A DNA stretch of 64,000 nt from the NCBI GenBank assembly GCA_963772335.1, contig CAVYXF010000005.1:186001-250000 (forward strand), read 5' to 3'. Numbering within the stretch: position 1 is the stretch's first letter; each line of letters starts with the position of its first letter. This stretch comes from CAVYXF01 sp963772335. GTDB lineage: Bacteria; Pseudomonadota; Alphaproteobacteria; Rhizobiales; Rhodomicrobiaceae. The translations under genes and the position numbers were made by a program. The notes beneath the pieces were generated by a model. It saw only the letters and a program-made list of their open reading frames with translations, searched no databases and had not been told where the DNA came from. This document shows positions 27,821 to 36,253 of the stretch, in pieces.

Positions 27821-27993
27821 CCCACCCGGCCTCCAAGGATCACGTTACATTAGCCGAACAATGCGCCGTGAGAAAGGCGCTGCAGAGCCAAGATGTCGCT
27901 CGTTCGGCATCAGCGCAGTTCTGCCGCAAGGATTAACTAGGCTGTCGCAGAAACAGGGTGTAGAGAGCGCACATCTATTCTAGGAGAGCGCCC

Positions 27994-28660
27994 GTGATAC
28001 CTTATCCGATTCGGACGGCATGGCTCCGCAGCGCTATTCCTTGCCCTGATCGGCGGGTTGCGCACGGCCGATGCGCATCCACATGTCTGGGTGACGGTCG
28101 AGACCGAAGTTCTGCACGATGCCCAGAAGAGCATCACCGGCTTTCGCCATCATTGGACGTTCGACGAGTTCTATTCCAAATTTGCGGTCGAGGGGCTCGA
28201 TAAGAACAATGACGGCAAATATGACGGCGACGAGCTGAAGGAGCTGGCGGACGTCAACATCACCTCACTGCACGAGTTCGGGTTTTTCACCTTTCCCAAA
28301 CTCGGTCAGCATGAGGTGGCGTTGCTCGAGCCGAAGGATTATTTCCTCGAGCATAAGAACGGCGTGCTGGTGTTGCATTTCACACTGCCGCTGAAGGAGC
28401 CGGTGCCAAAGGACAAGCTGAAAACTTTCAATTTCGCGGTGTACGATCCGACTTTCTACGTGGCCTTCGCCTTCGCCGAGAAGGACCCGATCCGCATGGC
28501 GGCGGGCATGGAGAATTGCCGGCCGGAAATCAGCAAGCCTGAGGCTCAGGCACCGGCCAAATCCTTGAGCAAATCGGTCTTCAGCTCGAACAGTCAGCTG
28601 ATGAATTTCGGCCAGCAATATGCTGAGACCGTGCATATGAAATGCGGCGCCGGCTCGTGA
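27994..28660 (+). CDS. DUF1007 periplasmic protein, with an apparent +1 frameshift in its signal peptide
   Basis: A DUF1007 protein of about 221 residues. The mature part starts ADAHPHVWVTVETEV and continues with FDEFYSKFAVEGLDKNNDGKYD, which looks like an acidic ion-binding loop, and AEKDPIRMA. The main frame has no usable start. A GTG at 27994 with AGGAGA upstream opens MIPYPIRTAWLR in another frame. Dropping one base near 28027-28030 joins it to SAALFLALIGGLRTADA, a normal signal peptide. DUF1007 proteins accompany nickel, cobalt or zinc transporters. Plus strand, divergent from the DUF2946 gene. Confidence 0.7.
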
Positions 28661-28703
28661 ACGGCTAGCGCGCGCCGCTGATTGGGAGGCAGCCGCGCCG
28701 TTA

Positions 28704-29387
28704 TCAATCCCACGCATCCACCAACGCCACATAGCGCCGGATCACCTCTTCCGGCGGGCCGTCGCCGGCGAGGCGGCCTTGATGGATCAGCAGCGCGCGA
28801 TCGTAATCGGCAATCAGATCGAAGTCGTGGGTGATGGTGATCACCGTCTGCGGGAGGCCGTGCATCAGCCGTGTGAAGCGGCGGCGGGTGGCGAGATCGA
28901 GCGAGTTCAGCGGCTCGTCGAAAATCATGTAGCGCGGCTCCATCACCAGCACCGACAAGAGGCTCAAGAGCTTCTGCTCACCGCCACTCAGCAGATAGGC
29001 CGGAGCGCCGCGCCGCTCACTGAAGTTATGTGCGGCAAGGATCGCGTCGGTGCGCGCGGCAATCTCCGCCTTCGGCAGGTTCATATTGCGCAGGCCGAAA
29101 GCGATGTCCTCCTCGACCGTGGGCATAACGATCTGGTGCTCTGGGTTCTGGAAGACGTACCCAACCAGCCGGCGAACTTTCGAGACGTCCTTGGCCGAGG
29201 AAACCCCATCGACGATCACCTCGCCGGCGCGCGGTATCACCAGCCCATTCAGCATCCGTGCAAGGGTAGTCTTGCCTGAGCCGTTCGCCCCGATAATGCC
29301 AATGCGCCTCTCGGCAAGGCGCAGGCTGATGTCCCGCAGTACCGGCTTGCCGCCGAAATCATGAGACACGCTTTTCAGTTCGATCAT
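28704..29387 (-). CDS. ECF/CbiO-type ABC ATPase without its usual membrane partner
   Basis: A 227-residue ATPase with Walker A GANGSGKTT, the FQNPEHQIVMPTVEEDIAFG stretch typical of energy-coupling-factor ATPases (CbiO, BioM), signature LSGGEQKLLSLL and Walker B MIFDEPLNSLD. These ATPases normally sit with a T component (BioN/CbiQ) and an S component; neither is next to it. It is divergent from zur across a 137-base gap holding a Zur-like palindrome. It could serve biotin, cobalt or zinc transport with partners elsewhere. Confidence 0.82.
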   Translation of the reverse strand: MIELKSVSHDFGGKPVLRDISLRLAERRIGIIGANGSGKTTLARMLNGLVIPRAGEVIVDGVSSAKDVSKVRRLVGYVFQNPEHQIVMPTVEEDIAFGLRNMNLPKAEIAARTDAILAAHNFSERRGAPAYLLSGGEQKLLSLLSVLVMEPRYMIFDEPLNSLDLATRRRFTRLMHGLPQTVITITHDFDLIADYDRALLIHQGRLAGDGPPEEVIRRYVALVDAWD

Positions 29388-29475
29388 GTGGAGTTGAACG
29401 ATCAGGAGTTGTAAGCCGGCTATAAATAAGAATAAGAATAATTTTAAAGACGGCCTTGTGCTGACGGTTGGTAGC

Positions 29476-29488
29476 GTTACTTAGTAAC
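29476..29488. promoter_or_regulatory. Candidate Zur operator between zur and the ECF ATPase gene
   Basis: GTTAC-TTA-GTAAC is a perfect 5-bp inverted repeat with a 3-base spacer, similar in form to the GTTAT-N-ATAAC Zur sites of alphaproteobacteria. It lies 37 bases before the zur ATG and 89 bases before the ATPase start, next to an A/T-rich segment (about 29420-29450) that could be a promoter. It could give zinc-dependent control of both genes. Confidence 0.5.
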
Positions 29489-29524
29489 ACGCCGTTTCGC
29501 AAGGCGGCATTGCCAAGGTGGCCG

Positions 29525-30037
29525 ATGCTGAACGAGCTTTTTCCGAAACCGGAACATGACCATGGCTCTTGCATTGAGCAGGCCATCGCCCGCGCCCGGA
29601 AGGTCTGTGAGGCGCGCGGCATCCGCTTCACCCCTTTGCGCGAGGCTTTATTGCGGGTACTGATGGCCTCTCACACGGCGCTCGGCGCTTATGACGTTAT
29701 CGACCGCATGAATGAGCAGGGCCGCCGGCTTGCGCCGATCTCGGTCTACCGTATCATCGATGTTCTTGTCGAAGCGGGGCTCGTCCACAGGCTGGAAAGC
29801 AAGAACGCCTATTTCGCTTGCCTCTCCCGGCATGAAAATGGTGCTTCGATGGTCGTGCTGATCTGCGAGGCCTGCGATCGCGTGGCCGAGGCCGAGGTCC
29901 CGGGTGCCTCGGGCGCGATTGAAGCCATCACCGAGGACGCCGGCTTTTCCGTTTCGGCAACCGTTCTGGAGGTGCAGGGTCGATGCCCCGACTGCCGCAA
30001 GCTTGCTCCCAAGGCCGCCCTGAGGCTGGCGCCATGA
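29525..30037 (+). CDS. zur: Zinc uptake regulator Zur (Fur family)
   Basis: A 170-residue Fur-family repressor. The DNA-binding winged helix covers about residues 20-85 (RGIRFTPLREALLRVL, GAYDVIDRMNEQGRRLAPISVYRIIDVLVEAGLVHRLE). Two Cys pairs (CEACD and CPDCR) form the structural zinc site, and an early HDHGSC may add ligands. It starts znuC within its own stop codon (ATGA). With zinc bound it should repress zinc uptake genes. Assignment as Zur rather than Fur rests on the znuCB neighbours. Confidence 0.9.
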   Translation: MLNELFPKPEHDHGSCIEQAIARARKVCEARGIRFTPLREALLRVLMASHTALGAYDVIDRMNEQGRRLAPISVYRIIDVLVEAGLVHRLESKNAYFACLSRHENGASMVVLICEACDRVAEAEVPGASGAIEAITEDAGFSVSATVLEVQGRCPDCRKLAPKAALRLAP

Positions 30038-30867
30038 CGCCGGGCCTCGCGGTTCGCCAGCCGGCGACGGAGCGGCTCGCGCAGACCACCCAGGCGGAGC
30101 ATTCGCCGGTCCTGATCGGCGCGGCCGATGTTGGCATCGATCTCGGCGGCCGCCCAGTGCTCAATCGCATCTCCCTCAGCCTGCATGCCGGCGAGATCGT
30201 GACGCTGATCGGTCCCAATGGCGCGGGCAAGACCACGCTCGCCAGGGTTCTTCTCGGCCTTTTGAGGCCGACACGCGGCGCAGTGACGCGAGCGGCGGGC
30301 CTGAGGATCGGCTATGTGCCACAGCGCTTTGCCGTCGATCCGACCATTCCCATCAATGTTCGCCGTTTCCTCACTCTTGGTGTCCATGCTGGCGCGACGA
30401 CAGTTGCGCGCGTACTGGAAGAGGTTGGTGCCGGCCATCTCGCCGGGCGACCGCTCTCCGCGCTCTCGGGCGGTGAGTTCCAGCGCGTCTCGCTGGCGCG
30501 CGCTCTGATCGGGGAGCCACAATTCCTGATGCTGGACGAGCCGGTGCAGGGCGTCGACTATTCCGGCGAGGCCCAGCTCTATGCGCTCATCAGCGATATC
30601 CGCGAAAGACGGGGCTGCGGTATCCTGCTTATCTCGCATGACCTTCATATCGTGCTCGGCGCCAGTGACCGTGTGATCTGCCTCAACCACCATATCTGCT
30701 GCGAGGGCGTGCCGGAGACCGTCGCCGCACATCCGGAATATACGCGCATGTTCGGACGGGAAGCGGGTCGTTCAGTCGGCATCTACCGGCACAGCCACGA
30801 TCACGAGCATGATCTCTCCGGCGCGGTGAAAAGCCCCGGCTGCTGCTCCGATCACAGCCATGATTGA
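30034..30867 (+). CDS. znuC: Zinc ABC importer ATPase ZnuC
   Basis: A 277-residue ATPase. Walker A GPNGAGKTT lies near residue 60, signature LSGGEFQRVSLARAL and Walker B LMLDEPVQGVD follow. The C-terminus is rich in His, Cys and Asp (HSHDHEHD, CCSDHSHD), a sign of zinc handling seen in many ZnuC proteins. The start overlaps zur and the end overlaps znuB, so zur-znuC-znuB is one tight operon. The binding protein ZnuA is not in the window. Confidence 0.92.
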   Translation: MTPGLAVRQPATERLAQTTQAEHSPVLIGAADVGIDLGGRPVLNRISLSLHAGEIVTLIGPNGAGKTTLARVLLGLLRPTRGAVTRAAGLRIGYVPQRFAVDPTIPINVRRFLTLGVHAGATTVARVLEEVGAGHLAGRPLSALSGGEFQRVSLARALIGEPQFLMLDEPVQGVDYSGEAQLYALISDIRERRGCGILLISHDLHIVLGASDRVICLNHHICCEGVPETVAAHPEYTRMFGREAGRSVGIYRHSHDHEHDLSGAVKSPGCCSDHSHD

Positions 30868-31657
30868 TGATTTCTTGACGCGCGCGGCGCTCGCCGGCAT
30901 CGGCGTTGCGCTGCTCACTGCGCCGCTCGGCTGCTTCGTGGTCTGGCAGCGCCTTGCGATGTTCGGCAACTCGATCGCCCATTGCGGCCTTCTCGGCGTG
31001 GCGCTGGGTGTGCTGCTCAGCATCGACCTGACGCTCGGCGTCATCGTCGTGTCGCTCGCGCTCGCGGCCTTGCTGATCGGCCTGCAGGGACAGAAGCTGC
31101 TGCCGCAGGACACCCTTCTCGGCATTCTCGCCCATGCGGCGCTGGCGGCCGGCCTGATCGCTGCGACCTGGGTCGGCGGCCAGCGGCTCGATCTGTTGGG
31201 CTATCTGTTCGGTGATATCCTCGCCGTGTCGTGGACCGATCTCGCCTGGATTTATGCCGGTGTCGTGCTCGTCGGCGGAGTGATGCTGTATCTCTGGCGC
31301 CCGTTGCTTTCGATGAGCGTGAATGAGGAGCTGGCCGCCGCCGAAGGCGTGCCGGTCCGCATCGTGCGCGCGGGCTTCATGCTGCTGATCGCCTTCACCG
31401 TGGCCGTGAGCATCAAGATCGTCGGCATCCTGCTGATCACCTCGCTGCTGATCATCCCTGCTGCCGCTGCACGCGGCTTCGCCTCTTCGCCCGAGCGCAT
31501 GGCACTCGGAGCAGCGCTGCTTTCCATCATCGCGGTGATTGCCGGGCTGGGCTTTTCTGTCCAGCTCGACACGCCAGCCGGTCCCTCGATTGTGCTGGTG
31601 CTCACCGCCCTGTTCGCTCTCACTGTGCCGCTCTTGCTGCGGCAAGGCGCACGCTGA
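30860..31657 (+). CDS. znuB: Zinc ABC importer permease ZnuB
   Basis: A 265-residue permease of the ABC-3 family with about eight hydrophobic segments. Typical stretches are CFVVWQRLAMFGNSIAHCGL, LFGDILAVSWTDL and SIKIVGILLITSLLIIPAAAA. It forms the zinc channel with ZnuC. It overlaps the znuC end by 8 bases. The operon seems to end here, since the next gene is about 190 bases away and differs in type. Confidence 0.93.
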   Translation: MIDDFLTRAALAGIGVALLTAPLGCFVVWQRLAMFGNSIAHCGLLGVALGVLLSIDLTLGVIVVSLALAALLIGLQGQKLLPQDTLLGILAHAALAAGLIAATWVGGQRLDLLGYLFGDILAVSWTDLAWIYAGVVLVGGVMLYLWRPLLSMSVNEELAAAEGVPVRIVRAGFMLLIAFTVAVSIKIVGILLITSLLIIPAAAARGFASSPERMALGAALLSIIAVIAGLGFSVQLDTPAGPSIVLVLTALFALTVPLLLRQGAR

Positions 31658-31850
31658 CCCGCACCCCGGCGCCATGGCCAGCCCTATGAGTTTTCTACGG
31701 CGTTTATCCGCTAAATCACATTTTCAGTAGGCGCGACCATTTTGTCATAGCTGAAGTTCTCATCTGGCATGCCGCTTGCTGCTAAGGCGAGCGGTGACGC
31801 TGGCCACCTTGAACAGCAGCTTCACCTTTCGCTTCATATGGGAGCTTAAG

Positions 31851-32135
31851 ATGTTGCAAATACTGATTCTTATTTGTGCGATGGATGTTTCTCGGGCGGA
31901 TTGTCAGGTCGGCACGGCGCTCGATGTGATCCGTGGCCCCGAAGTGGCGAACGAGTTAATGTGCGAGTTTCATGGTCAGGCGTTCTTGGCCTCCACGAGC
32001 CTGGGTCCGCGCAGCGAACGCGAATATCTAAAAATCCAATGTATCCAATCTTCGCAAGGGCGGGAGGTGCGCCAGGTCCCCGCTATATCAAATGCTGATA
32101 AGCAGCAATGGGCGCGGGGTGCTATAACCGACTGA
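31851..32135 (+). CDS. Conserved-looking small protein, unknown function
   Basis: A 94-residue frame beginning MLQILILICAMDVSRADCQ, then GTALDVIRGPEVANELMCEFHGQAFLA and REYLKIQCI. I recall similar small proteins in Rhizobiales with the same ALDVI-GPE...GQA-LA pattern and three conserved Cys. GGAG sits 6 bases before the ATG. Residues 1-16 are hydrophobic and could be a signal segment. It stands alone between znuB and ispG on the same strand. An upstream in-frame start at 31776 is less likely. Confidence 0.6.
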   Translation: MLQILILICAMDVSRADCQVGTALDVIRGPEVANELMCEFHGQAFLASTSLGPRSEREYLKIQCIQSSQGREVRQVPAISNADKQQWARGAITD

Positions 32136-32248
32136 GGATTCTCACAAAGGTGAGACGAAGTGATCTCCCTGGCTAGCTTTTGCGCGCTATGTCCACTAAC
32201 TAGGAGGTAAAGATCATGGCGCTTTGGGCGCTTGCGTGGAGATGAGGG

Positions 32249-33502
32249 ATGCTGCAAGAGCTTACACCCCGGCGGCCAACCATCGGAGTCAAAGTCGGCA
32301 AAGTGGCGGTCGGTGGCGGTGCCCCGGTCGTCGTTCAGTCGATGACCAACACCGATACCGCGGACGTCGAGAGCACCACGCGCCAGGTGGCCCAGCTCGC
32401 CCAGGCGGGCTCGGAGCTGGTGCGCATCACCGTCGACCGCAATGAGGCCGCAGCCGCGGTCCCGCATATCCGCGACAAGCTCGCGGCGATGAATGTGGAC
32501 GTGCCCCTCGTCGGCGACTTCCACTATATCGGCCACAAGCTGCTAAACGACCATCCGGCCTGCGCCGAGGCACTGGATAAATACCGCATCAATCCCGGCA
32601 ATGTCGGCTTCAAGGACAAGCGCGACCGGCAGTTCTCCGAGATCATCGAGATGGCGCTGCGCTACGGGAAGCCGGTGCGCATCGGCGTCAACTGGGGCAG
32701 CCTCGACCAGGACCTGCTCACCCGGCTGATGGACGAGAATGCCGCGAGCGCCCAGCCGAAGGACGCCCGCGCGGTGCTGCACGAGGCGATCGTGCAATCG
32801 GCGATCCTTAGCGCTGAGCGCGCCGAAGAGCTGGGCATGAGCGCCGACCGGATCATTCTCTCTGCCAAGGTCAGCGCGGTGCAGGACCTGATCAGCGTCT
32901 ATTCGATGCTGGCGAACCGTGGCCGCTACTGCCTGCATCTCGGCCTCACCGAGGCCGGCATGGGCACCAAGGGTATTGTCGCCTCGACCGCCGGCATCGG
33001 CATCCTTTTGCAGCAGGGCATCGGCGATACCATCCGCGTCTCGCTCACGCCCCAGCCGGGCGAGGCCCGCACCCGCGAGGTCGAGGTTGCCCAGCAGATC
33101 CTGCAGACCATGGGGCTGCGCTCTTTCGTGCCGGTGGTCGCCGCCTGTCCGGGCTGCGGGCGTACCACCTCGACGCTGTTCCAGGAACTCGCTCACGACA
33201 TCCAAACCATGATCGGCGAGAACATGCCGATCTGGCGCAAGAAATATCCCGGCGTCGAAGCGCTCAGCGTTGCGGTGATGGGCTGTATCGTCAACGGCCC
33301 CGGCGAGTCCAAGCATGCCGATATCGGCATCAGCCTGCCCGGAACTGGCGAGAGCCCGGCCGCCCCCGTGTTCATTGACGGCAAGAAGGCGACCACCCTA
33401 CGCGGCCCGACCCTGGCCCAGGATTTCAAGGCGTTGGTGGACGACTATATCGAGCGCCGTTTTGGCAGCCGGCAGCCCTCACCGGCTCAGGCAGCGGAGT
33501 AA
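32249..33502 (+). CDS. ispG: 4-hydroxy-3-methylbut-2-enyl diphosphate synthase IspG
   Basis: A 417-residue IspG (GcpE), the next-to-last enzyme of the MEP isoprenoid pathway. It opens the cyclic diphosphate ring using a 4Fe-4S cluster. The opening [15 protein letters not shown] is diagnostic. Cluster ligands are the two Cys in CPGCGR near residue 300 and the Cys of [10 protein letters not shown] near 344. YRINPGNVG and RIGVNWGSL are conserved substrate-binding parts. Length is normal for the bacterial two-domain form. Its own promoter probably lies in 32136-32248. Confidence 0.95.
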   Translation: MLQELTPRRPTIGVKVGKVAVGGGAPVVVQSMTNTDTADVESTTRQVAQLAQAGSELVRITVDRNEAAAAVPHIRDKLAAMNVDVPLVGDFHYIGHKLLNDHPACAEALDKYRINPGNVGFKDKRDRQFSEIIEMALRYGKPVRIGVNWGSLDQDLLTRLMDENAASAQPKDARAVLHEAIVQSAILSAERAEELGMSADRIILSAKVSAVQDLISVYSMLANRGRYCLHLGLTEAGMGTKGIVASTAGIGILLQQGIGDTIRVSLTPQPGEARTREVEVAQQILQTMGLRSFVPVVAACPGCGRTTSTLFQELAHDIQTMIGENMPIWRKKYPGVEALSVAVMGCIVNGPGESKHADIGISLPGTGESPAAPVFIDGKKATTLRGPTLAQDFKALVDDYIERRFGSRQPSPAQAAE

Positions 33503-33815
33503 GCCCGCCAAAACAGCCGCGCGGGCTTGCCTGGCGTCGCACTAAACCCATTGCCGCAAAGAACCTGACCGCCCAAAGCCGGCGACGGGAGGACCCTGTC
33601 CGGGGCGTGCCCATGCCAGTACGCGCCGATGAGCTGGTGCGCCAGACCGGAAAGGCTGACGAAGCTTTCATTTTTCCTCTGCTGCAACCGTGCCAGCTGT
33701 TCGGCAGGCTCGACCTCTTCCCTCGATCGCGGCATGCTGAAGACCGGCCAGCTCGACTGGCGCAGGAACAAGGGCGTCGCGACGGCAATAAGGCTTGGCC
33801 GGGGAGGAAGAGAAC
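33503..33815. other. Intergenic stretch, no gene seen
   Basis: About 310 bases between ispG and the shikimate-dehydrogenase-family gene. Frames on both strands lack family character. It should hold the promoter of the downstream gene, whose strong GGGGAGGAAG ribosome-binding site is at its end. Confidence 0.5.
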
Positions 33816-34670
33816 ATGGCCCACAATTTCTTGCACGAACTGACCGGGTCCTTCGCCATGCGGGCCGCGGAGAACCCGACTGTTGCGATGGTTGAGGCGG
33901 CCTATCAACACCATGGCCTCAACTGGCGCTACATCAATTGCGAGGTGACACCGGGCAATCTTGAAGCCGCTGTCGCCGGGGCCAGGGCCATGAACTGGGC
34001 CGGCTTCAATTGCTCCCTGCCGCACAAGGTGGCCGTGATCCAGCATCTCGATGGCCTCGGGACATCGGCGGAAATCATGGGCGCGGTGAATTGCGTCGTG
34101 CGCCGCGATGAGGCCTATATCGGCGAGAATACCGATGGGAAAGGCTTCCTATCATCGCTCCAGGAGTTGGTTGATCCGGCGGGGCTGTCGGTGGTGATGT
34201 TCGGCGCTGGCGGCGCCGCTCGCGCGGTCGGCGTCGAGCTGGCATTGGCCGGCGCCAGGACGATTACGATCGTCAACCGCGGTCCCGAACGCGGTGCGGC
34301 CGTGGTCGATCTCCTGAATGCGCGCACAGGCACGCAGGCTGAACTCGTGCCATGGTCCCAGACCTACCGTGTGCCGGAAGGCACCGATATCGTCGTCAAC
34401 GCCACCTCGATCGGCCTCTATCCCGATATCGAAGCCCGACTCGACCTGGATTTTGACTCCTTGAGTCCAGGCATGGTCGTTGCGGACATTATTCCCAATC
34501 CGCCACGCACCCACCTGATCATCGAAGCCGAGCGGCGCGGTTGTAAGGTGCTCGACGGGCTTGGCATGCTCGTCAATCAAGGCGTCATCGGCATAAAATA
34601 CTGGACCGGCGTGGACGTTGATGCCGGGGTGATGCGCCAGACGCTTCACGGCCTTTTCGCGCGCGGCTGA
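33816..34670 (+). CDS. aroE: Shikimate dehydrogenase family protein
   Basis: A 284-residue protein. The catalytic Lys lies in NCSLPHK (about residue 70) and the catalytic Asp in ENTDGKGF (about 106). The NAD(P) fold is FGAGGAARAVGVELALAGA. Shikimate dehydrogenases reduce 3-dehydroshikimate in aromatic amino acid synthesis; close relatives act on quinate. The N-terminus differs from classical AroE, and GSFAMRAAENPTVAMVEAAY replaces the usual opening, so it may be a quinate/shikimate-type paralogue. The ATG at 33816 follows a strong GGGGAGGAAG. The neighbouring kinase and isomerase suggest a sugar or sugar-acid setting rather than the core pathway. Confidence 0.75.
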   Translation: MAHNFLHELTGSFAMRAAENPTVAMVEAAYQHHGLNWRYINCEVTPGNLEAAVAGARAMNWAGFNCSLPHKVAVIQHLDGLGTSAEIMGAVNCVVRRDEAYIGENTDGKGFLSSLQELVDPAGLSVVMFGAGGAARAVGVELALAGARTITIVNRGPERGAAVVDLLNARTGTQAELVPWSQTYRVPEGTDIVVNATSIGLYPDIEARLDLDFDSLSPGMVVADIIPNPPRTHLIIEAERRGCKVLDGLGMLVNQGVIGIKYWTGVDVDAGVMRQTLHGLFARG

Positions 34671-34737
34671 GGGCGTCCGGTCCTGCGGCGCGCCTCCGAT
34701 TTCCAAAGACCGGCACAGCACAGATCGGCCAGTCCGA

Positions 34738-35367
34738 ATGTCCCAGATAGTCACTCTCGACGAACTCCTACGCATCATCCTCGCCAAGGCGCCCTCCCAG
34801 CGCACCATCATCGCCCTGGCCGGCCCCCCCGGCAGCGGCAAATCGACAATCGCCGAAACTCTCGCCGCGAGACTGAATGCGGACGAACCAGATAGCGCTG
34901 CCGTCGTGCCGATGGACGGGTTCCACTACGACGACATGGTGCTGATCGCGCGCGGCTTGCGTCCGCGCAAAGGCGCGCCGGAGACATTCGACTGCGCCGG
35001 TTACGCGCACATGATGTCCCGGCTCGCAGCCAATGCGGAGGAGGAAATCGCCGTCCCGGTTTTCGACCGCGCCATCGAAATCTCGCGCGGCAGCGCCCGG
35101 ATCATTCCGCAATCGGTCAGGTACATCATTACTGAAGGCAACTATCTTCTGCTGCGCCGCGAGCCCTGGTCGAAGCTGCGCCAGTTCTTCGATGTCACCG
35201 TGTTCCTGCAGGTGAACAGGGATGAGTTGCAACGGCGCTTGTTGCAGCGCTGGCAAAATCTCTCCGCGGAAGAACTCGTCGCCAAGATGGAGGGCAACGA
35301 CCTGCCCAATGCCGAGACCGTACTCAATGAAACCGCTAAGGCCGATTTCATCCTCATAAACGAATGA
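34738..35367 (+). CDS. P-loop kinase of the uridine kinase / YggC-FrcK type
   Basis: A 209-residue kinase. Walker A GPPGSGKST lies near residues 29-37; the VPMDGFHYDDMVLIARGLRPRKGAPETFD segment is typical of YggC/FrcK-like proteins, which resemble uridine kinase and phosphoribulokinase and are often found in sugar-use clusters. The end reads NDLPNAETVLNETAKADFIL. It follows the shikimate-dehydrogenase-family gene by about 67 bases on the same strand. The substrate cannot be read from the sequence. Confidence 0.82.
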   Translation: MSQIVTLDELLRIILAKAPSQRTIIALAGPPGSGKSTIAETLAARLNADEPDSAAVVPMDGFHYDDMVLIARGLRPRKGAPETFDCAGYAHMMSRLAANAEEEIAVPVFDRAIEISRGSARIIPQSVRYIITEGNYLLLRREPWSKLRQFFDVTVFLQVNRDELQRRLLQRWQNLSAEELVAKMEGNDLPNAETVLNETAKADFILINE

Positions 35368-35488
35368 ACGCGGGGCCGCGCATCTCCCGCCTTTGTCGCA
35401 TGTCGGTTTTCGGCGTGATCACTTCTCGCAGCGTCGGTTGCATCCGCTGTCCGTGTCCGTTGCGGCACCTATTGCCAATTCCCCTGGA

Positions 35489-36187
35489 TCACGAGGCGGG
35501 CGACGCGATCAGCGCTTCATAGTCGGACACCAAGAGGCGCCAGGGCGCTTCGTCCTCGGCGATCTCCGAAAAACGGCCAACGGGATCGCGGAAGACATTG
35601 TCGGTCAGGTCGTCATTGACGGTCGAGACTTCGCCGATCAGCACGTCCGCCCGCTCGCCCCAGAAGGCGTGCCAGACACCTGGCAGCAGCGTCACGCTCT
35701 CGCCGGGATCGAGCTTAAGGTGCCCGCCGGCTGGCAAGGTGCGCTGGGCGCCGTCGCAGGTGACGGTCACAGGCGCCTCCAGGTCGATTGAGCCATCCGC
35801 CGCCGGCGCAAACAGCTCCAGCACGAGATCGCCGCCGCCGCGATTGATGATGTCTTCCGCCTTGATATTGTGGCGGTGCATCGGCGCGCGCTGCTCCTTG
35901 CGCGAGATCATGATCTTTTCCGCATAGAGCATACCCCGGCCTCGGGCAAGATCGGCCGGATCGCCATTACGGACGGTGAACAGGAACAGCCCGAAATCCG
36001 CAAAATGCCCTTGTCCGAAATCGGTGACGTCCCAGCCGAGCCGCCGGTTGATGACGTCAGGCGCATCCTGCTGGGCGCGGCGCATGCGCTCTGGCACCCA
36101 ATCCGCGAAAGGTGGCAAGGCATAGCCGAACGAGCGGATGAAGGCCGCGCTTTCCCGCAGGATTTGATTGACCTCGGATCTTTTCAT
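35489..36187 (-). CDS. D-lyxose/D-mannose isomerase family protein (cupin)
   Basis: A 232-residue single-domain cupin. Metal ligands are visible in RKEQRAPMHRHNIKAEDIINRGGG (His-x-His and Glu) and LLPGVWHAFWGE (His). This matches the D-lyxose isomerase family that interconverts D-lyxose with D-xylulose and D-mannose with D-fructose. The ATG at 36187 has GGGAGAG upstream, better than the in-frame start at 36238. It is convergent with the kinase gene. The two could serve one sugar pathway, but no sugar transporter is nearby. Confidence 0.8.
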   Translation of the reverse strand: MKRSEVNQILRESAAFIRSFGYALPPFADWVPERMRRAQQDAPDVINRRLGWDVTDFGQGHFADFGLFLFTVRNGDPADLARGRGMLYAEKIMISRKEQRAPMHRHNIKAEDIINRGGGDLVLELFAPAADGSIDLEAPVTVTCDGAQRTLPAGGHLKLDPGESVTLLPGVWHAFWGERADVLIGEVSTVNDDLTDNVFRDPVGRFSEIAEDEAPWRLLVSDYEALIASPAS

Positions 36188-36253
36188 GCCGCTCTCCCGA
36201 CCGCGATCTCCGCGGGTCACCCCTGCAAGGCGTCGCAACCGAGCGAGGCCCGT

